DNA from: Acidobacteriota bacterium
Lineage (GTDB): Bacteria; Acidobacteriota; Terriglobia; Acidiferrales; UBA7541
Length of the DNA stretch: 50,495 nt
Assembly: GCA_003224525.1 (NCBI GenBank)
Contig: QHZB01000197.1
Coordinates: forward strand, 1 to 50,495
Direction: 5' to 3'
Positions 43,527 to 50,495 of this stretch are shown here, in pieces; the stretch's first letter is position 1; each line of letters begins with the position of its first letter. The notes under the pieces were generated by a model. That model did not search any database, was not told the origin of the DNA, and was given only the letters and a program-made list of their open reading frames with translations. The position numbers and the translations under genes were made by a program.

Positions 43527-43575
43527 GAAGTGGTGCGCCCGGAGAGACTCGAACTCCCGGCCTTCTGGTTCGTAG
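43527..43575 (-). repeat. Right attachment scar: tRNA-Arg(ACG) 3' half
   Basis: On the minus strand: anticodon loop CTACGAA (anticodon ACG), anticodon-stem 3' strand CCAGA, variable loop, T-arm GGGAG-TTCGAGT-CTCTC, acceptor strand CGGGCGC, then ACCA. This is a well-formed 3' half of tRNA-Arg(ACG). The expected 5' half (D-arm, acceptor 5' strand) is absent from the sequence beyond 43575, so it is not a working tRNA but the crossover segment left by an element that integrates into tRNA-Arg. It is paired with the 22247-22295 copy. Confidence 0.75.
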
Positions 43576-43653
43576 TAGATACGCAGTGGAAAACTCTGAG
43601 TGCTGCTTCTGGTGTCGCTTACAGCGGAACGCGCCATTTATCTCGCCCTTGAG

Positions 43654-43671
43654 TTGGACCGAAGTTGGACT
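43654..43671 (+). repeat. Paired TTGGACY boxes, arm-type site candidate
   Basis: TTGGACC at 43654 and TTGGACT at 43665, 11 bp apart, mirroring the pair beside the left scar. No recombinase relic is visible after this pair. Confidence 0.4.
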
Positions 43672-43904
43672 GAAATGACTGGCATGCCTGATAGCAAGGT
43701 TGTGGACGCTCCGTTCGAGTGAAAAACGCGGTTTGAAGCGCAACAAGTCCTGTATGGGGAACGAAGCTCAGGATGGTTAAGCCGCTATTCGCGGGCACCG
43801 TTGCGCTAGTGATTGAAAGCAGATTACCTACGGCATCGTGGCGTACGTTGCAACATCAGCTGGAATTAGATCATCCGAATTTTTTAGGGGAGGTGCCGCC
43901 CGTA

Positions 43905-43970
43905 ACGCATGTTACATGACCTCTTTGTATGTTCTTGATTTCAAATGCGTTCTTAATTTTGACGAGGCAC
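43905..43970 (-). repeat. Dispersed degenerate repeat, copy C
   Basis: Resembles 48645-48720: both share TCTTTGTATG, ATTTCAAA and CGC/GTTCTTA blocks in the same order. It corresponds to the 3' end of the coding relic at 48674-48880. Heavily diverged. Confidence 0.35.
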
Positions 43971-44025
43971 AGGCTTCCGGACGCCAGCTTCCCGCTTTAT
44001 TCTGGTCCGTTGAGAGCGCCAATGC

Positions 44026-46632
44026 TTACTCGTACCGCAAAGCAACAATCGGATCGACCTTCATCGCTCGCCTCGCCGGGATGTAGCTCGCGGCGAGGGC
44101 GACGAGCATCAGCAAAGCCGCCACTCCGGAGAATGTCAGCGGGTCGTGCGCACTCACGTCGTAGAGCAGGCTTGATAAGAAACGGGTCAGTAGGAGAGCT
44201 CCGCCAACACCGCTGCTGACGCCAAGCAGCGCTAACTTGAATCCTTGCCGGACAACGAGCTTGAGGATGTCTTGGCGATCCGCCCCCAGGGCAATCCGAA
44301 CACCGAATTCATGAGTCCGCTGGCTCGAGGAATACGCAATCACGCCATAAACCCCGATTACGGCAAGCGACAGCGCAAGCAACGCAAAAAGTCCCAACAG
44401 CAACATTCTGAAACGCCGAGGCGCCACGGACTTCGCGATGACCTCGTCCATCGTCGTGGTGCCAGACAGAGGTTGATTTTTGTCAATGCTTTGGACGGCC
44501 TCTCGGACCGCTCCTGCAAGCAGCGGCGGTTTGGATTCGGATCGCAGCACGAACGCCATGGAGAAAGACGGCTGCTGGAGGTAGGGCACGAAGATTTCCG
44601 GAACCGGCTCCTTCTCGAGGGCATCTTCTCTTGCGTCGGCGACTACACCGACCACTTCCTTCCACGGGGCGGATGGCGCACCAAAGCTGATGTCTTGACC
44701 AATCGCGTCGTGCGCTCCGAACACGATTCGCGCGAGCGATTCGTTAACTATGACAACCTCTTGAGCACTCGCGGCGTCCCTGTCGCTGAAGGTGCGCCCC
44801 TTCACCAAGCGAATCCTCATCACGTGAAAATAATCCGGGCTGATCTCCGTGACCGAGATTGGCTGCGGCGGCCGGAAGTTTTCGGCGCCCTGGATATGCA
44901 GCATCATGGTGGCATTATGGGGCGGACCCAGCGGATACCGCTGCGTCAACGCTGCCTCTTTGACGCCGGGCAGGTTCCGGATGCGCTCGAGCGAGGCCTG
45001 GAAAAACGCCGAGTGCTGTTGGGAGTCAAAGGCCGCAGTCAAAGGCCTCTCAACCGTCGCGACCAGCAGACTATTCGGATCGAAACCGAGATCGACTTCG
45101 GTGAGGCGCAAAAAACTCCTGACCAAGAGGCCAGCGCCAACCAGCAGAATCAGCGATAAACCAATTTCGCCCACTGACATCATCCCGCGCAGGCGATACG
45201 TTCCAGCCCTCGCCCCCAAGCACAGCCCGCCCTCTTTAAGCATTTCATTCACATCCGTGCGCGAGGCAATCAAGGCAGGGACAAGACCAAACAAAAATGA
45301 CGCGAGAGTGATAATGGCGGCGGAAAAACCAAAGATTCGCGGGTCAAGACGAACGCTGCCCGGAAGGGTCGCAGGAATCAGTTCCCTCAGAATTTTCGTT
45401 GCCCAAAGTCCCGTTATCGATCCGAGCACGCCTCCGATCGCAGCCAGCAGCAAACCCTCCGTGAGCAATTGCCGCATCAGCCGGAGACGCCCGGCCCCGA
45501 GCGCCGCCCGGACAGCTATCTCCCTGCTACGAACAACGCTACGCGAAAGCAGCAAATTGGCAACGTTGGCGCACGCGATCAATAGAACGAAGCCGACGGT
45601 CCCCAATAGGATCAAGAGAAGGGAACGCACATTCTGCACCAGCATGTCGTGCAGCGGGATCACTTCCACTGTTTCGTGTGCCCGGAACTGCGCGGCTTGC
45701 GGCGGGTATTCCTTGTCCATCTCCTGAGAGAGGAGTTGCAGGTCTACTTGCGCCTTGCTGATTGGAATCCCAGGTTTCAGACGTCCGATGGCCGCCAGCA
45801 TCATCCACCGGGGAGAGTGCGGCGAGAAAATTTGCGCATCAAGCGCGAGCGGCGTCCACACATCCGCTTGCGGACGCAAGCTGGCCGGCATTACTCCGAC
45901 CACGACGTAGCCGGCGCCGTCCAGACGAATCGTCTCGCCAATAATCCCTGGATCGGCGCCAAAGCGGTTGCGCCACAATGTCTCACTCAGAACTGCCATG
46001 TGCTCTTGGCCTTGCTTCCCCTCCTCAGGTAAAAATGCCCGGCCAGCAACCGGCTGAACTCCTAACATTGAAAAAAGCCCGGTCGTCACGTTCGTGACGG
46101 TTACACGCACCGGCTCACCGGCGCCGGTCAGGTTTGCACCGGAGGTCCCGCCGAAAGCGGCGATTTCCTCGAAAACGTGGTTGCGATCCTTCCACGCGGG
46201 GAAGTCCGCGCTGACCACCGTTGAGGGGCCAAACGCAAAATGCTCCGTGGCCCACACCAGTCTCGCAGGATCCTTAAACGGCAAAGGCCGCAGCAAGACC
46301 GCATCAACCACACTGAAAATCGCTGTGTTCGCGCCGATGGCAAGCGCCAAAGTAAGCACGGCGACAGCGGTGAAACCGGGACTCTTGACCAGCATCCGCA
46401 GGCCGAAGCGAACGTCCTGCCGGAAGTGATCCCACCAAAGCCAGCGACCGGTTTCGTAAAAGCGCTCCTGGGCTTGCGTCACGTTGCCGAAGGCGCGGCG
46501 CGCGGCGGCTCGCGCCTCCTCCTCACTCAAGCCCTGTTCCTGCAACCGCTCGATCTCAAGCTGCAGATGGGCCTCAATTTCGGCATTGAAGTCGTTCGCC
46601 GGCCGCTTGCGTCCGAACATAGCTCTAGCCAT
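44026..46632 (-). CDS. ADOP: duplicated MacB-like orphan permease
   Basis: 868 aa. Features of the acidobacterial duplicated orphan permease family: a cytoplasmic N-terminal helix domain ([20 protein letters not shown]...), then two MacB-type permease halves, each with a first helix (about 83-105 and again about 490-515), a periplasmic domain and three further helices. The first half has '[15 protein letters not shown]', the end of the whole protein '[19 protein letters not shown]'. No ATPase is encoded nearby, hence 'orphan'; function is not established. It overlaps the end of padR by 8 bp, a typical padR-ADOP pair and a sign of translational coupling. Confidence 0.93.
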   Translation of the reverse strand: MARAMFGRKRPANDFNAEIEAHLQLEIERLQEQGLSEEEARAAARRAFGNVTQAQERFYETGRWLWWDHFRQDVRFGLRMLVKSPGFTAVAVLTLALAIGANTAIFSVVDAVLLRPLPFKDPARLVWATEHFAFGPSTVVSADFPAWKDRNHVFEEIAAFGGTSGANLTGAGEPVRVTVTNVTTGLFSMLGVQPVAGRAFLPEEGKQGQEHMAVLSETLWRNRFGADPGIIGETIRLDGAGYVVVGVMPASLRPQADVWTPLALDAQIFSPHSPRWMMLAAIGRLKPGIPISKAQVDLQLLSQEMDKEYPPQAAQFRAHETVEVIPLHDMLVQNVRSLLLILLGTVGFVLLIACANVANLLLSRSVVRSREIAVRAALGAGRLRLMRQLLTEGLLLAAIGGVLGSITGLWATKILRELIPATLPGSVRLDPRIFGFSAAIITLASFLFGLVPALIASRTDVNEMLKEGGLCLGARAGTYRLRGMMSVGEIGLSLILLVGAGLLVRSFLRLTEVDLGFDPNSLLVATVERPLTAAFDSQQHSAFFQASLERIRNLPGVKEAALTQRYPLGPPHNATMMLHIQGAENFRPPQPISVTEISPDYFHVMRIRLVKGRTFSDRDAASAQEVVIVNESLARIVFGAHDAIGQDISFGAPSAPWKEVVGVVADAREDALEKEPVPEIFVPYLQQPSFSMAFVLRSESKPPLLAGAVREAVQSIDKNQPLSGTTTMDEVIAKSVAPRRFRMLLLGLFALLALSLAVIGVYGVIAYSSSQRTHEFGVRIALGADRQDILKLVVRQGFKLALLGVSSGVGGALLLTRFLSSLLYDVSAHDPLTFSGVAALLMLVALAASYIPARRAMKVDPIVALRYE

Positions 46633-47068
46633 CTTTGGCCTCCGGTTCGAGAATCCTTCCGATGGCCGTCACGAGCCGCCTCCAGCGCGTGTTTTCTTTG
46701 ACAAGCTGTTTTCGCCCAGCCTGGGTCAGAGTATAGAAGCGAGCTTTCCGGTTGTTCGCCGAAGTTCCCCAGTGAGCGGCAATCCACCCTTGCGCCTCCA
46801 GGCGCTGCAGCGCGGGATAGAGCGCGCCGTGTTCCACCAGCAGCGCTTCTTCCGATGTCTGCTGAATGGATCGCGCGATGCCCTGGCCGTGTTGCGGTCC
46901 AAAAACAAGCGTGCGAAGGATAAGCAGGTCCAGCGTGCCCTGCAGCAGTTCGAGCCGTTCTCTGGCTTCTTGGGCTGGGAAGGTCAGAATGGGATCAAAC
47001 CAAGTGCAGCCTGTCTCTGGCGAAATAACAATTCGCCAGAGACACGCGCAACCGGTCACAATCGCTCG
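46625..47068 (-). CDS. PadR-family transcriptional regulator (start uncertain)
   Basis: The recognisable protein starts about 46970: [20 protein letters not shown] (winged helix), '[20 protein letters not shown]' (wing/recognition region) and a C-terminal helix, ending at 46625. PadR-ADOP partners are normally about 105-115 aa and begin with an ATG a few residues before the LLQGTLDLL motif. Here no ATG, GTG or TTG is in frame at that place. The nearest in-frame start is a GTG at about 47068, which would translate through the REP-like palindrome (47012-47044). The native start was probably separated from the gene by the palindrome, or the palindrome is now part of the protein. Likely autoregulator of the ADOP operon. 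Confidence 0.75.
   Translation of the reverse strand, partial: RAIVTGCACLWRIVISPETGCTWFDPILTFPAQEARERLELLQGTLDLLILRTLVFGPQHGQGIARSIQQTSEEALLVEHGALYPALQRLEAQGWIAAHWGTSANNRKARFYTLTQAGRKQLVKENTRWRRLVTAIGRILEPEAKDG
47012..47044 (-). repeat. REP-like palindrome, copy 1
   Basis: Perfect 13-bp arms TGTCTCTGGCGAA / TTCGCCAGAGACA around loop ATAACAA, directly 5' of the recognisable padR coding region. Compared with copy 2, one stem position changes on both sides in a paired way (T-A versus C-G), keeping the hairpin. Confidence 0.75.
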
Positions 47069-47093
47069 CTTCGTCCCGAGACCAAATCGAACG

Positions 47094-48101
47094 TCAAAAC
47101 TGGGATAAGAAATGATCGAAAACTCGCATGGTGGCGTGGTGATTATCCTCCAGGAACCAGCCGTGCGAATTGCGGGGCAAAACAATCAATTGCTTGTTCG
47201 TCGATCCCAGCGATTCAAATAGGGTGTTGGCGAGATCCTCGCCAACGAGGAGATCCAGAGCGCCGTCAACGACCAGCGCCGGGACGGTAATATTGCCCCA
47301 AGGCAACGTTTGAGCCGGGCATACGTTAACGACTGGAGGAGAGAGAGGGCATATATTCACTTCCTCCACGACCGCGATCGAACTATCCGGCTGTAAGAAC
47401 GGCGACGAAGAGAATATGGCCAATGCATCCGGCGAAATCGTTGATTTGCCCGTAAGGGGATCGGTCCCGAAAATGATTTCATCAATTTCGGATTGCGTGG
47501 GCGCTAATGCCTCGGGAAATTGGGAAAATAGTATCCTCGGCACGTCTCCGAATAGGTTTTGTGGTATGACAAAGCCACCCGGGGCTGTGGATAACAATCC
47601 CACGCCGGCAGCCAACTGATGTTGCGGATCAGAAGCGGCGAGTAAGCCGGTAATCAGCCCGCCCTGGCTCCAGCCAATGACAACCGGCACCCGCCCGGTG
47701 TTATTTCTGATGTAGCCGGCCACCGCCGCGGCGTCCCTCACCCTACCGAGGATATCGATTGGGAAATAGTCCGTGGGTATCGCTGGCGCCGGCAAGGAGC
47801 CGCCCATGCCACGAAGGTCGAGCGCATAAACGTCGTAACCAAGTACCGCGAGGGAATCCATCACACTGCGACCCGGAAAATCCCAGGTCTGGCTATTTAC
47901 CCAGCTTCCGTGTATCAGCAACACAGGAACTTTGCTCGGCTGGGCTCCGGCTTTGTGGCTCACGTGGATCGAATAATTGTCGCTGGTGACATAAATATCG
48001 GGGAGATGAACGACGGACTGTTGTGCGCGGGCTGGCACGCTGTTTATCAGCATCATTGCCAGCACAAGGAATCTCAATAGACGGATCGGCAACCGCTTCA
48101 T
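47094..48101 (-). CDS. Secreted alpha/beta hydrolase
   Basis: 335 aa. AGGAGG lies upstream of the ATG and a signal peptide follows (residues 1-26, ARAQ). Alpha/beta-hydrolase fold: oxyanion motif LLIHGSWV, nucleophile elbow GWSQGG (Ser at about residue 146), acid Asp in 'VVDGALDLLVGEDL' and catalytic His in 'NSHGWFLED'. All triad residues are present. It could be an esterase, lipase or lactonase; substrate unknown. It lies upstream of padR on the same strand, and its stop is only 26 bp from the possible GTG start of padR. Confidence 0.85.
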   Translation of the reverse strand: MKRLPIRLLRFLVLAMMLINSVPARAQQSVVHLPDIYVTSDNYSIHVSHKAGAQPSKVPVLLIHGSWVNSQTWDFPGRSVMDSLAVLGYDVYALDLRGMGGSLPAPAIPTDYFPIDILGRVRDAAAVAGYIRNNTGRVPVVIGWSQGGLITGLLAASDPQHQLAAGVGLLSTAPGGFVIPQNLFGDVPRILFSQFPEALAPTQSEIDEIIFGTDPLTGKSTISPDALAIFSSSPFLQPDSSIAVVEEVNICPLSPPVVNVCPAQTLPWGNITVPALVVDGALDLLVGEDLANTLFESLGSTNKQLIVLPRNSHGWFLEDNHHATMRVFDHFLSQF

Positions 48102-48591
48102 GGTGATCCTCCTCTTTTTTGCTCTTTAGCTAGCTAAGATCTTTAGCGGGAAGGGGAGCTCTTTCCTCCTGAAACAAAACTCCAACTGGAAAAGAATAAC
48201 ACTTCCCACCTACACCTCTTTCAGAAAAGTGATTCAAAAAGATTGATGCCGGTAATAATCGACAATCCGTCCGGAACCCTGTCTGTACTTGCCAGAGCCC
48301 CTTCAAGTCCATTTTGCGACGGTTTGATGTCAGCGAGGATCAGCGGCTTGCTGCCGCTCGATCTCCAGTGATTCCCAACCGCTTAAGTGAATCTCGGTGA
48401 TGACCAGTCGCCGGGTGGAGTGCTCCTGCGGCTGATATATCCGCAGCACTACTCGCGACTGTGGAAGTTGCGACGCATCCACCGGATACTTGGCCAATCC
48501 AGAGAGATCTCGAAAGGGGAGGGCCCCTTCGAAACGCGTCAGGAATCAGGCGTATATTGCGCCGAATATGGTGAGTAGTTGGGCCAGCAAC

Positions 48592-48626
48592 CTGCCTCTG
48601 GCGAAATAACAATTCGCCAGAGGCAG
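48592..48626 (+). repeat. REP-like palindrome, copy 2
   Basis: Perfect 14-bp arms CTGCCTCTGGCGAA / TTCGCCAGAGGCAG with the same 7-nt loop ATAACAA as copy 1. It sits in non-coding DNA. The changed C-G pair relative to copy 1 is a compensatory substitution. Confidence 0.78.
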
Positions 48627-48673
48627 CTGAACCTCATATATGTAACGGGTTACACGACGTCTTTGTATGCTGT

Positions 48674-48880
48674 TCATTTCAAACGCGCTCTTACTGTAAT
48701 TCTGGCGAACCACACCGCAGTTTCATCTTCCTGAAAGTCGGTGATTTCAAAGGCGTTCGCGCCGGATGACATTTTCAGTAGGGACAGGGGATGGTTTTTC
48801 TGTACCCACGCTTCGAAGTCCGTCCAAAGCTTTTCGGCAACCGACCGCGTCTCTTCGGCCTCACGCGCCGAGAGAGAGTC
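48674..48880 (-). pseudogene. Unidentified coding relic (68 codons, no start)
   Basis: A stop-bounded frame encoding SAREAEETRSVAEKLWTDFE, AWVQKNHPLSLLKMSSGANA and FEITDFQEDETAVWFARITV before TGA. Composition and periodicity look protein-like, but there is no initiation codon at the start and a stop directly precedes it. Parts recur at 38884-38955 and, weakly, at 43905-43970, so it is a fragment of a gene that was once present in several copies. Family not recognised. Confidence 0.45.
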
Positions 48881-48969
48881 TTATAACAAACTTCGTTTGC
48901 ATCCTGTATTCCCGTCCCGTCCTCGCCCTAGGCTCCCATCGTGTTCTCGTAAACCCAGTAAACCCCTAC

Positions 48970-48998
48970 TTGACAAGTGTGTAAAAAGTGTGTATCCT
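48970..48998 (+). promoter_or_regulatory. Promoter of hicAB
   Basis: Consensus -35 TTGACA (48970-48975), 17-bp spacer, -10 TATCCT (48993-48998). The hicA ATG begins 6 bp after the -10, at the expected transcription start, so the mRNA would be leaderless. Confidence 0.7.
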
Positions 48999-49003
48999 AT
49001 CTT

Positions 49004-49192
49004 ATGTCCAGTCGAGAAGTCATACAGCGTTTGAAGCAGGACGGCTGGTATGAGGTTGCGCATGTTGGGAGCCACAAACAGTTCAAGCATCCGGTGAAGA
49101 CGGGACGGGTCACTGTGCCACATCCTGTTCGAGATATACCAATTGGCACGCTGAGAAGCATCGAAAAGCAAGCAGGCATTAGGTTGAGGTGA
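49004..49192 (+). CDS. hicA: HicA-family mRNA interferase toxin
   Basis: 62 aa, normal length for HicA. A small dsRBD-like fold with 'EVIQRLKQDGWYEVAHVGSH' and 'QFKHPVKTGRVTVPHP'; the catalytic His is in VGSHKQF (residue 24). HicA cleaves mRNA and is neutralised by HicB. No ribosome binding site precedes the ATG, which lies at the predicted transcription start. The antitoxin gene begins 3 bp after the stop. Confidence 0.93.
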   Translation: MSSREVIQRLKQDGWYEVAHVGSHKQFKHPVKTGRVTVPHPVRDIPIGTLRSIEKQAGIRLR

Positions 49193-49195
49193 TTG

Positions 49196-49615
49196 ATGGA
49201 TTACATCGCTTATCTGCACAAGGATCGTAAATCGGATTTTGGCGTGAGCTTCCCAGATTTTCCTGGGTGCATTACGGCTGGTAGAACTTTGGAAGAAGCG
49301 CGGCGCAGAGCGGCAGAAGCCTTGAGCTTTCATATCGCTGGTATGATCGAGGATGGCGAGAAGATTCCCAATCCATCAACGGTTGATGACGTGGCAGGTG
49401 ATCCTGCCCTTAAGGGCGCCGTGGCGTTTCTTGTCCCCGCACATTCAGAACGGACAGTCCGCGTCAACATAACTGCTCCGGAGAGCCAGATTGAGAAGAT
49501 TGACCGTTTGGCGCGGTCTGCTGGCTTAACGCGATCGGCTTTTCTCGTGCGGTCGGCCATCCAGTCTCGGCCAGCGAAAAAGAAGAAGCACAAGAACAAA
49601 GAAGCTTTCGCTTAA
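49196..49615 (+). CDS. hicB: HicB-family antitoxin
   Basis: 139 aa. The start is the ATG at 49196, preceded by GAGGTGA overlapping the hicA stop, so translation is coupled. The N-terminal partially degraded RNase H-like fold has DFGVSFPDFPGCITAGRTLE and 'AAEALSFHIAGMIEDGEKIP'. The C-terminal DNA-binding segment 'VRVNITAPESQIEKIDRLAR' then 'SAFLVRSAIQS' resembles a ribbon-helix-helix. A Lys-rich tail follows. It binds HicA and probably represses the promoter at 48970. Confidence 0.93.
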   Translation: MDYIAYLHKDRKSDFGVSFPDFPGCITAGRTLEEARRRAAEALSFHIAGMIEDGEKIPNPSTVDDVAGDPALKGAVAFLVPAHSERTVRVNITAPESQIEKIDRLARSAGLTRSAFLVRSAIQSRPAKKKKHKNKEAFA

Positions 49616-49804
49616 CCCGGTATGATCAAAAAAACTGTCCTGGTCACTGCCCTGACCAAGAACTCATTGCTCAGCACACGTTGATGACAAATCAGGCCCG
49701 GGAGGTCGTTTGCCAGGGGAGATTCGCGGCATCCTTGATAAATAATATATGTGCTGGTCGTGAGCCCAGCGCCCGCTGTCCCGTCGACTTTTATGCCAGT
49801 CTCT

Positions 49805-49823
49805 GGCGAATTGTTATTTCGCC
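49805..49823 (+). repeat. REP-like palindrome, copy 3
   Basis: GGCGAA-TTGTTAT-TTCGCC. The left flank (CAGTCTCT) matches the long arm of copy 1, but the right arm has diverged after TTCGCC. The right flank to 49867 (ATTCTGCGATGC) matches copy 4. Confidence 0.6.
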
Positions 49824-49875
49824 CATAATTCCTCAGGATTCCCCGTCCTGCTACGCATTCTGCGATGCCAATCTA

Positions 49876-49938
49876 GTCGTTCTGTTCATCCACTTGATCG
49901 CCACCTTGGCCCGGTTGCTCGGGCCTGGCGGCGTCCCA
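49876..49938 (+). pseudogene. Transposase N-terminal relic
   Basis: Encodes VVLFIHLIATLARLLGPGGV. The pattern LxxTLARLLGPGG is the start of a widespread group of integrase-core (rve) transposases, in which it is followed by a KHQLLILNR-type stretch; here similarity ends at once. No inverted repeats were found. Only a scar of an insertion sequence. Confidence 0.4.
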
Positions 49939-49971
49939 AAAACCTTGACACGGCCGGCGTGGTTAGAGATG

Positions 49972-50139
49972 GCCAGTAAAGTCAGATTACCGGAGAAGTT
50001 CCTTTGGCGGATGAGGAAGGAACTACATGAGAAAAAAGAAAACTTGCTGATTGACCTAGCGATAAATGACCTGATTCACCGTCCGCAAGTGATCGGCAAG
50101 CTTGGCTCTCTTTCCTACTCAGGCGGCCACGCGGAATGA
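49972..50139 (+). CDS. Doubtful small ORF
   Basis: 55 codons from the ATG at 49972 (ASKVRLPEKFLWRMRKELHE...). Basic, helical, not recognised and without a clear ribosome binding site. It overlaps the end of the convergent TonB-type gene by 21 bp. Listed because its composition looks protein-like; it may be a remnant. Confidence 0.2.
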   Translation, partial: ASKVRLPEKFLWRMRKELHEKKENLLIDLAINDLIHRPQVIGKLGSLSYSGGHAE

Positions 50140-50495
50140 AATCCGCACGCGGGCTGGAAAATCTACGGGGTGCCCGTCCCGTGTTGCTGGCTTGAAGTGG
50201 ATTTGTTTTGCCGCCTGGACTGCTGCTTGATCAAGACCGTGGCCCAGGCCGCTCACCACACTGTTCACCTGAAGTTGGCCGGATGCGAGGAAGACCACAT
50301 CTAGAATTACGTCGCCTTCGATTCGGAGAGTACGGCCTTCGTCCGAATAAACGGGGTGCGGCCTATCCAAAATGCTAACAGGAGTGTTCCCGCCTCCCTT
50401 GCCGAGCGCTTGTCTATTCGGCCCCTCAGCGACCGTGCCGCGCATGCCGTTGGCGCCGCCACTGCCGTTGCCATTGCCCGGGCCGCCGGGCAGAA
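50119..50495 (-). CDS. TonB C-terminal domain protein (partial)
   Basis: The frame is open to the window edge, so the N-terminus is missing. A Gly/Asn-rich linker (PGGPGNGNGSGGANG) leads to a TonB C-terminal domain: 'PHPVYSDEGRTLRIEGDVIL', 'QVNSVVSGLGHGLDQAAVQA' and 'IHFKPATRDGHPVDFPARVR'. These match energy-transducing TonB proteins that contact TonB-dependent receptors. The usual membrane anchor would lie beyond 50495. It could energise receptors such as those at 1 and 26166, though acidobacteria carry many such proteins. Confidence 0.85.
   Translation of the reverse strand, partial: LPGGPGNGNGSGGANGMRGTVAEGPNRQALGKGGGNTPVSILDRPHPVYSDEGRTLRIEGDVILDVVFLASGQLQVNSVVSGLGHGLDQAAVQAAKQIHFKPATRDGHPVDFPARVRISFRVAA

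Larger units (their letters stand above)
43007..44025. other. Island right border region, non-coding
   Basis: About 1 kb without a complete gene. It contains a REP-like palindrome (43260-43278), the tRNA-Arg 3' fragment (43527-43575), paired TTGGACY boxes (43654 and 43665) and a weak copy of a dispersed repeat (43905-43970). I see no other protein motif. Confidence 0.6.
48102..48969. other. Intergenic region with repeats and a coding relic
   Basis: About 870 bp. It contains REP-like copy 2 (48592-48626) and the coding relic 48674-48880. No gene with a proper start is seen; the stretch 48130-48590 shows no recognisable feature. Confidence 0.5.
49616..50118. other. Region of relics and repeats
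   Basis: About 500 bp between hicB and the TonB-type gene. It holds REP-like copy 3, a short transposase relic and a doubtful small ORF (49972-50139). Confidence 0.5.

Noticed and set aside
43527-43575. Functional tRNA-Arg gene
   Set aside because: Only the 3' half (anticodon loop to CCA) is present; sequence beyond 43575 contains no D-arm or acceptor 5' strand.
47012-47044. Rho-independent terminator of the alpha/beta hydrolase gene
   Set aside because: The stem is strong, but there is no T-run on either side, and the same stem and loop recur in unrelated places (48592, 49805, 43260). A dispersed repeat explains it better.
49681-50139. A complete 152-residue protein
   Set aside because: The frame runs through a REP-like repeat and a transposase fragment, and only the last third could be an independent small gene.

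Overview
The window looks like a piece of an Acidobacteriota chromosome. The evidence is protein content: two Oar-type TonB-dependent receptors, a PadR regulator coupled to a duplicated 'orphan' MacB-like permease (ADOP), several YVTN/NHL-type beta-propeller proteins with export signals, a heme-motif/propeller fusion, and many Tat-exported enzymes. Assignment below phylum level is not possible by eye.

Layout. (1) 1-4.9 kb: C-terminal part of a TonB-dependent receptor, an exported beta-propeller, a broken propeller/cytochrome relic, and a second propeller on the minus strand. (2) 4.9-16 kb: a hydroxy-dicarboxylate (tartrate-type) cluster. It holds three exported-type MmgE/PrpD proteins, a D-tartrate dehydratase (tarD) with its whole catalytic set, a DctA-like C4-dicarboxylate symporter, a tartrate/D-malate dehydrogenase and a cupin protein. 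A short conserved element recurs upstream of the prpD-like genes. Between tarD/prpD and dctA lies an inverted, decayed second copy of the tarD-prpD junction, and downstream of dctA lie relics of an amidohydrolase and an Ldh2-family dehydrogenase. (3) 16-22.2 kb: a small unknown protein behind a hairpin leader, a two-CxxCH beta-propeller protein, and a permease-adaptor-ATPase (MacAB-type) export operon.

(4) 22.2-43.6 kb: a 21-kb carbohydrate island. It is flanked by two direct 49-bp copies (42/49 identical) of the 3' half of a tRNA-Arg(ACG). Each copy is followed by a pair of TTGGACY boxes spaced 11 bp apart, and the left copy also by the core-binding domain of a dead tyrosine recombinase. Cargo: TonB receptor, GH29 and GH97 enzymes, IclR regulator, alginate-lyase-family protein, decayed tartrate dehydrogenase, MFS (ACS) transporter, IlvD/Edd sugar-acid dehydratase, D-2-hydroxyacid dehydrogenase, a yiaK-like pseudogene with two amber codons, and GH51 and GH39 enzymes. 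The set suggests uptake and cleavage of a fucose-, arabinose/xylose- and uronate-containing polysaccharide, followed by oxidative/dehydratase breakdown of sugar acids.

(5) 43.5-50.5 kb: a further accessory segment with ADOP permease, PadR, a secreted alpha/beta hydrolase, a leaderless-looking hicAB toxin-antitoxin pair, a transposase relic, a TonB C-terminal domain protein running off the window, and four copies of a REP-like palindrome whose arms covary.

The general theme is modular accretion and decay: nearly every module border carries a gene relic, repeat or attachment-site scar. No intact integrase, CRISPR array, complete tRNA or rRNA was seen.
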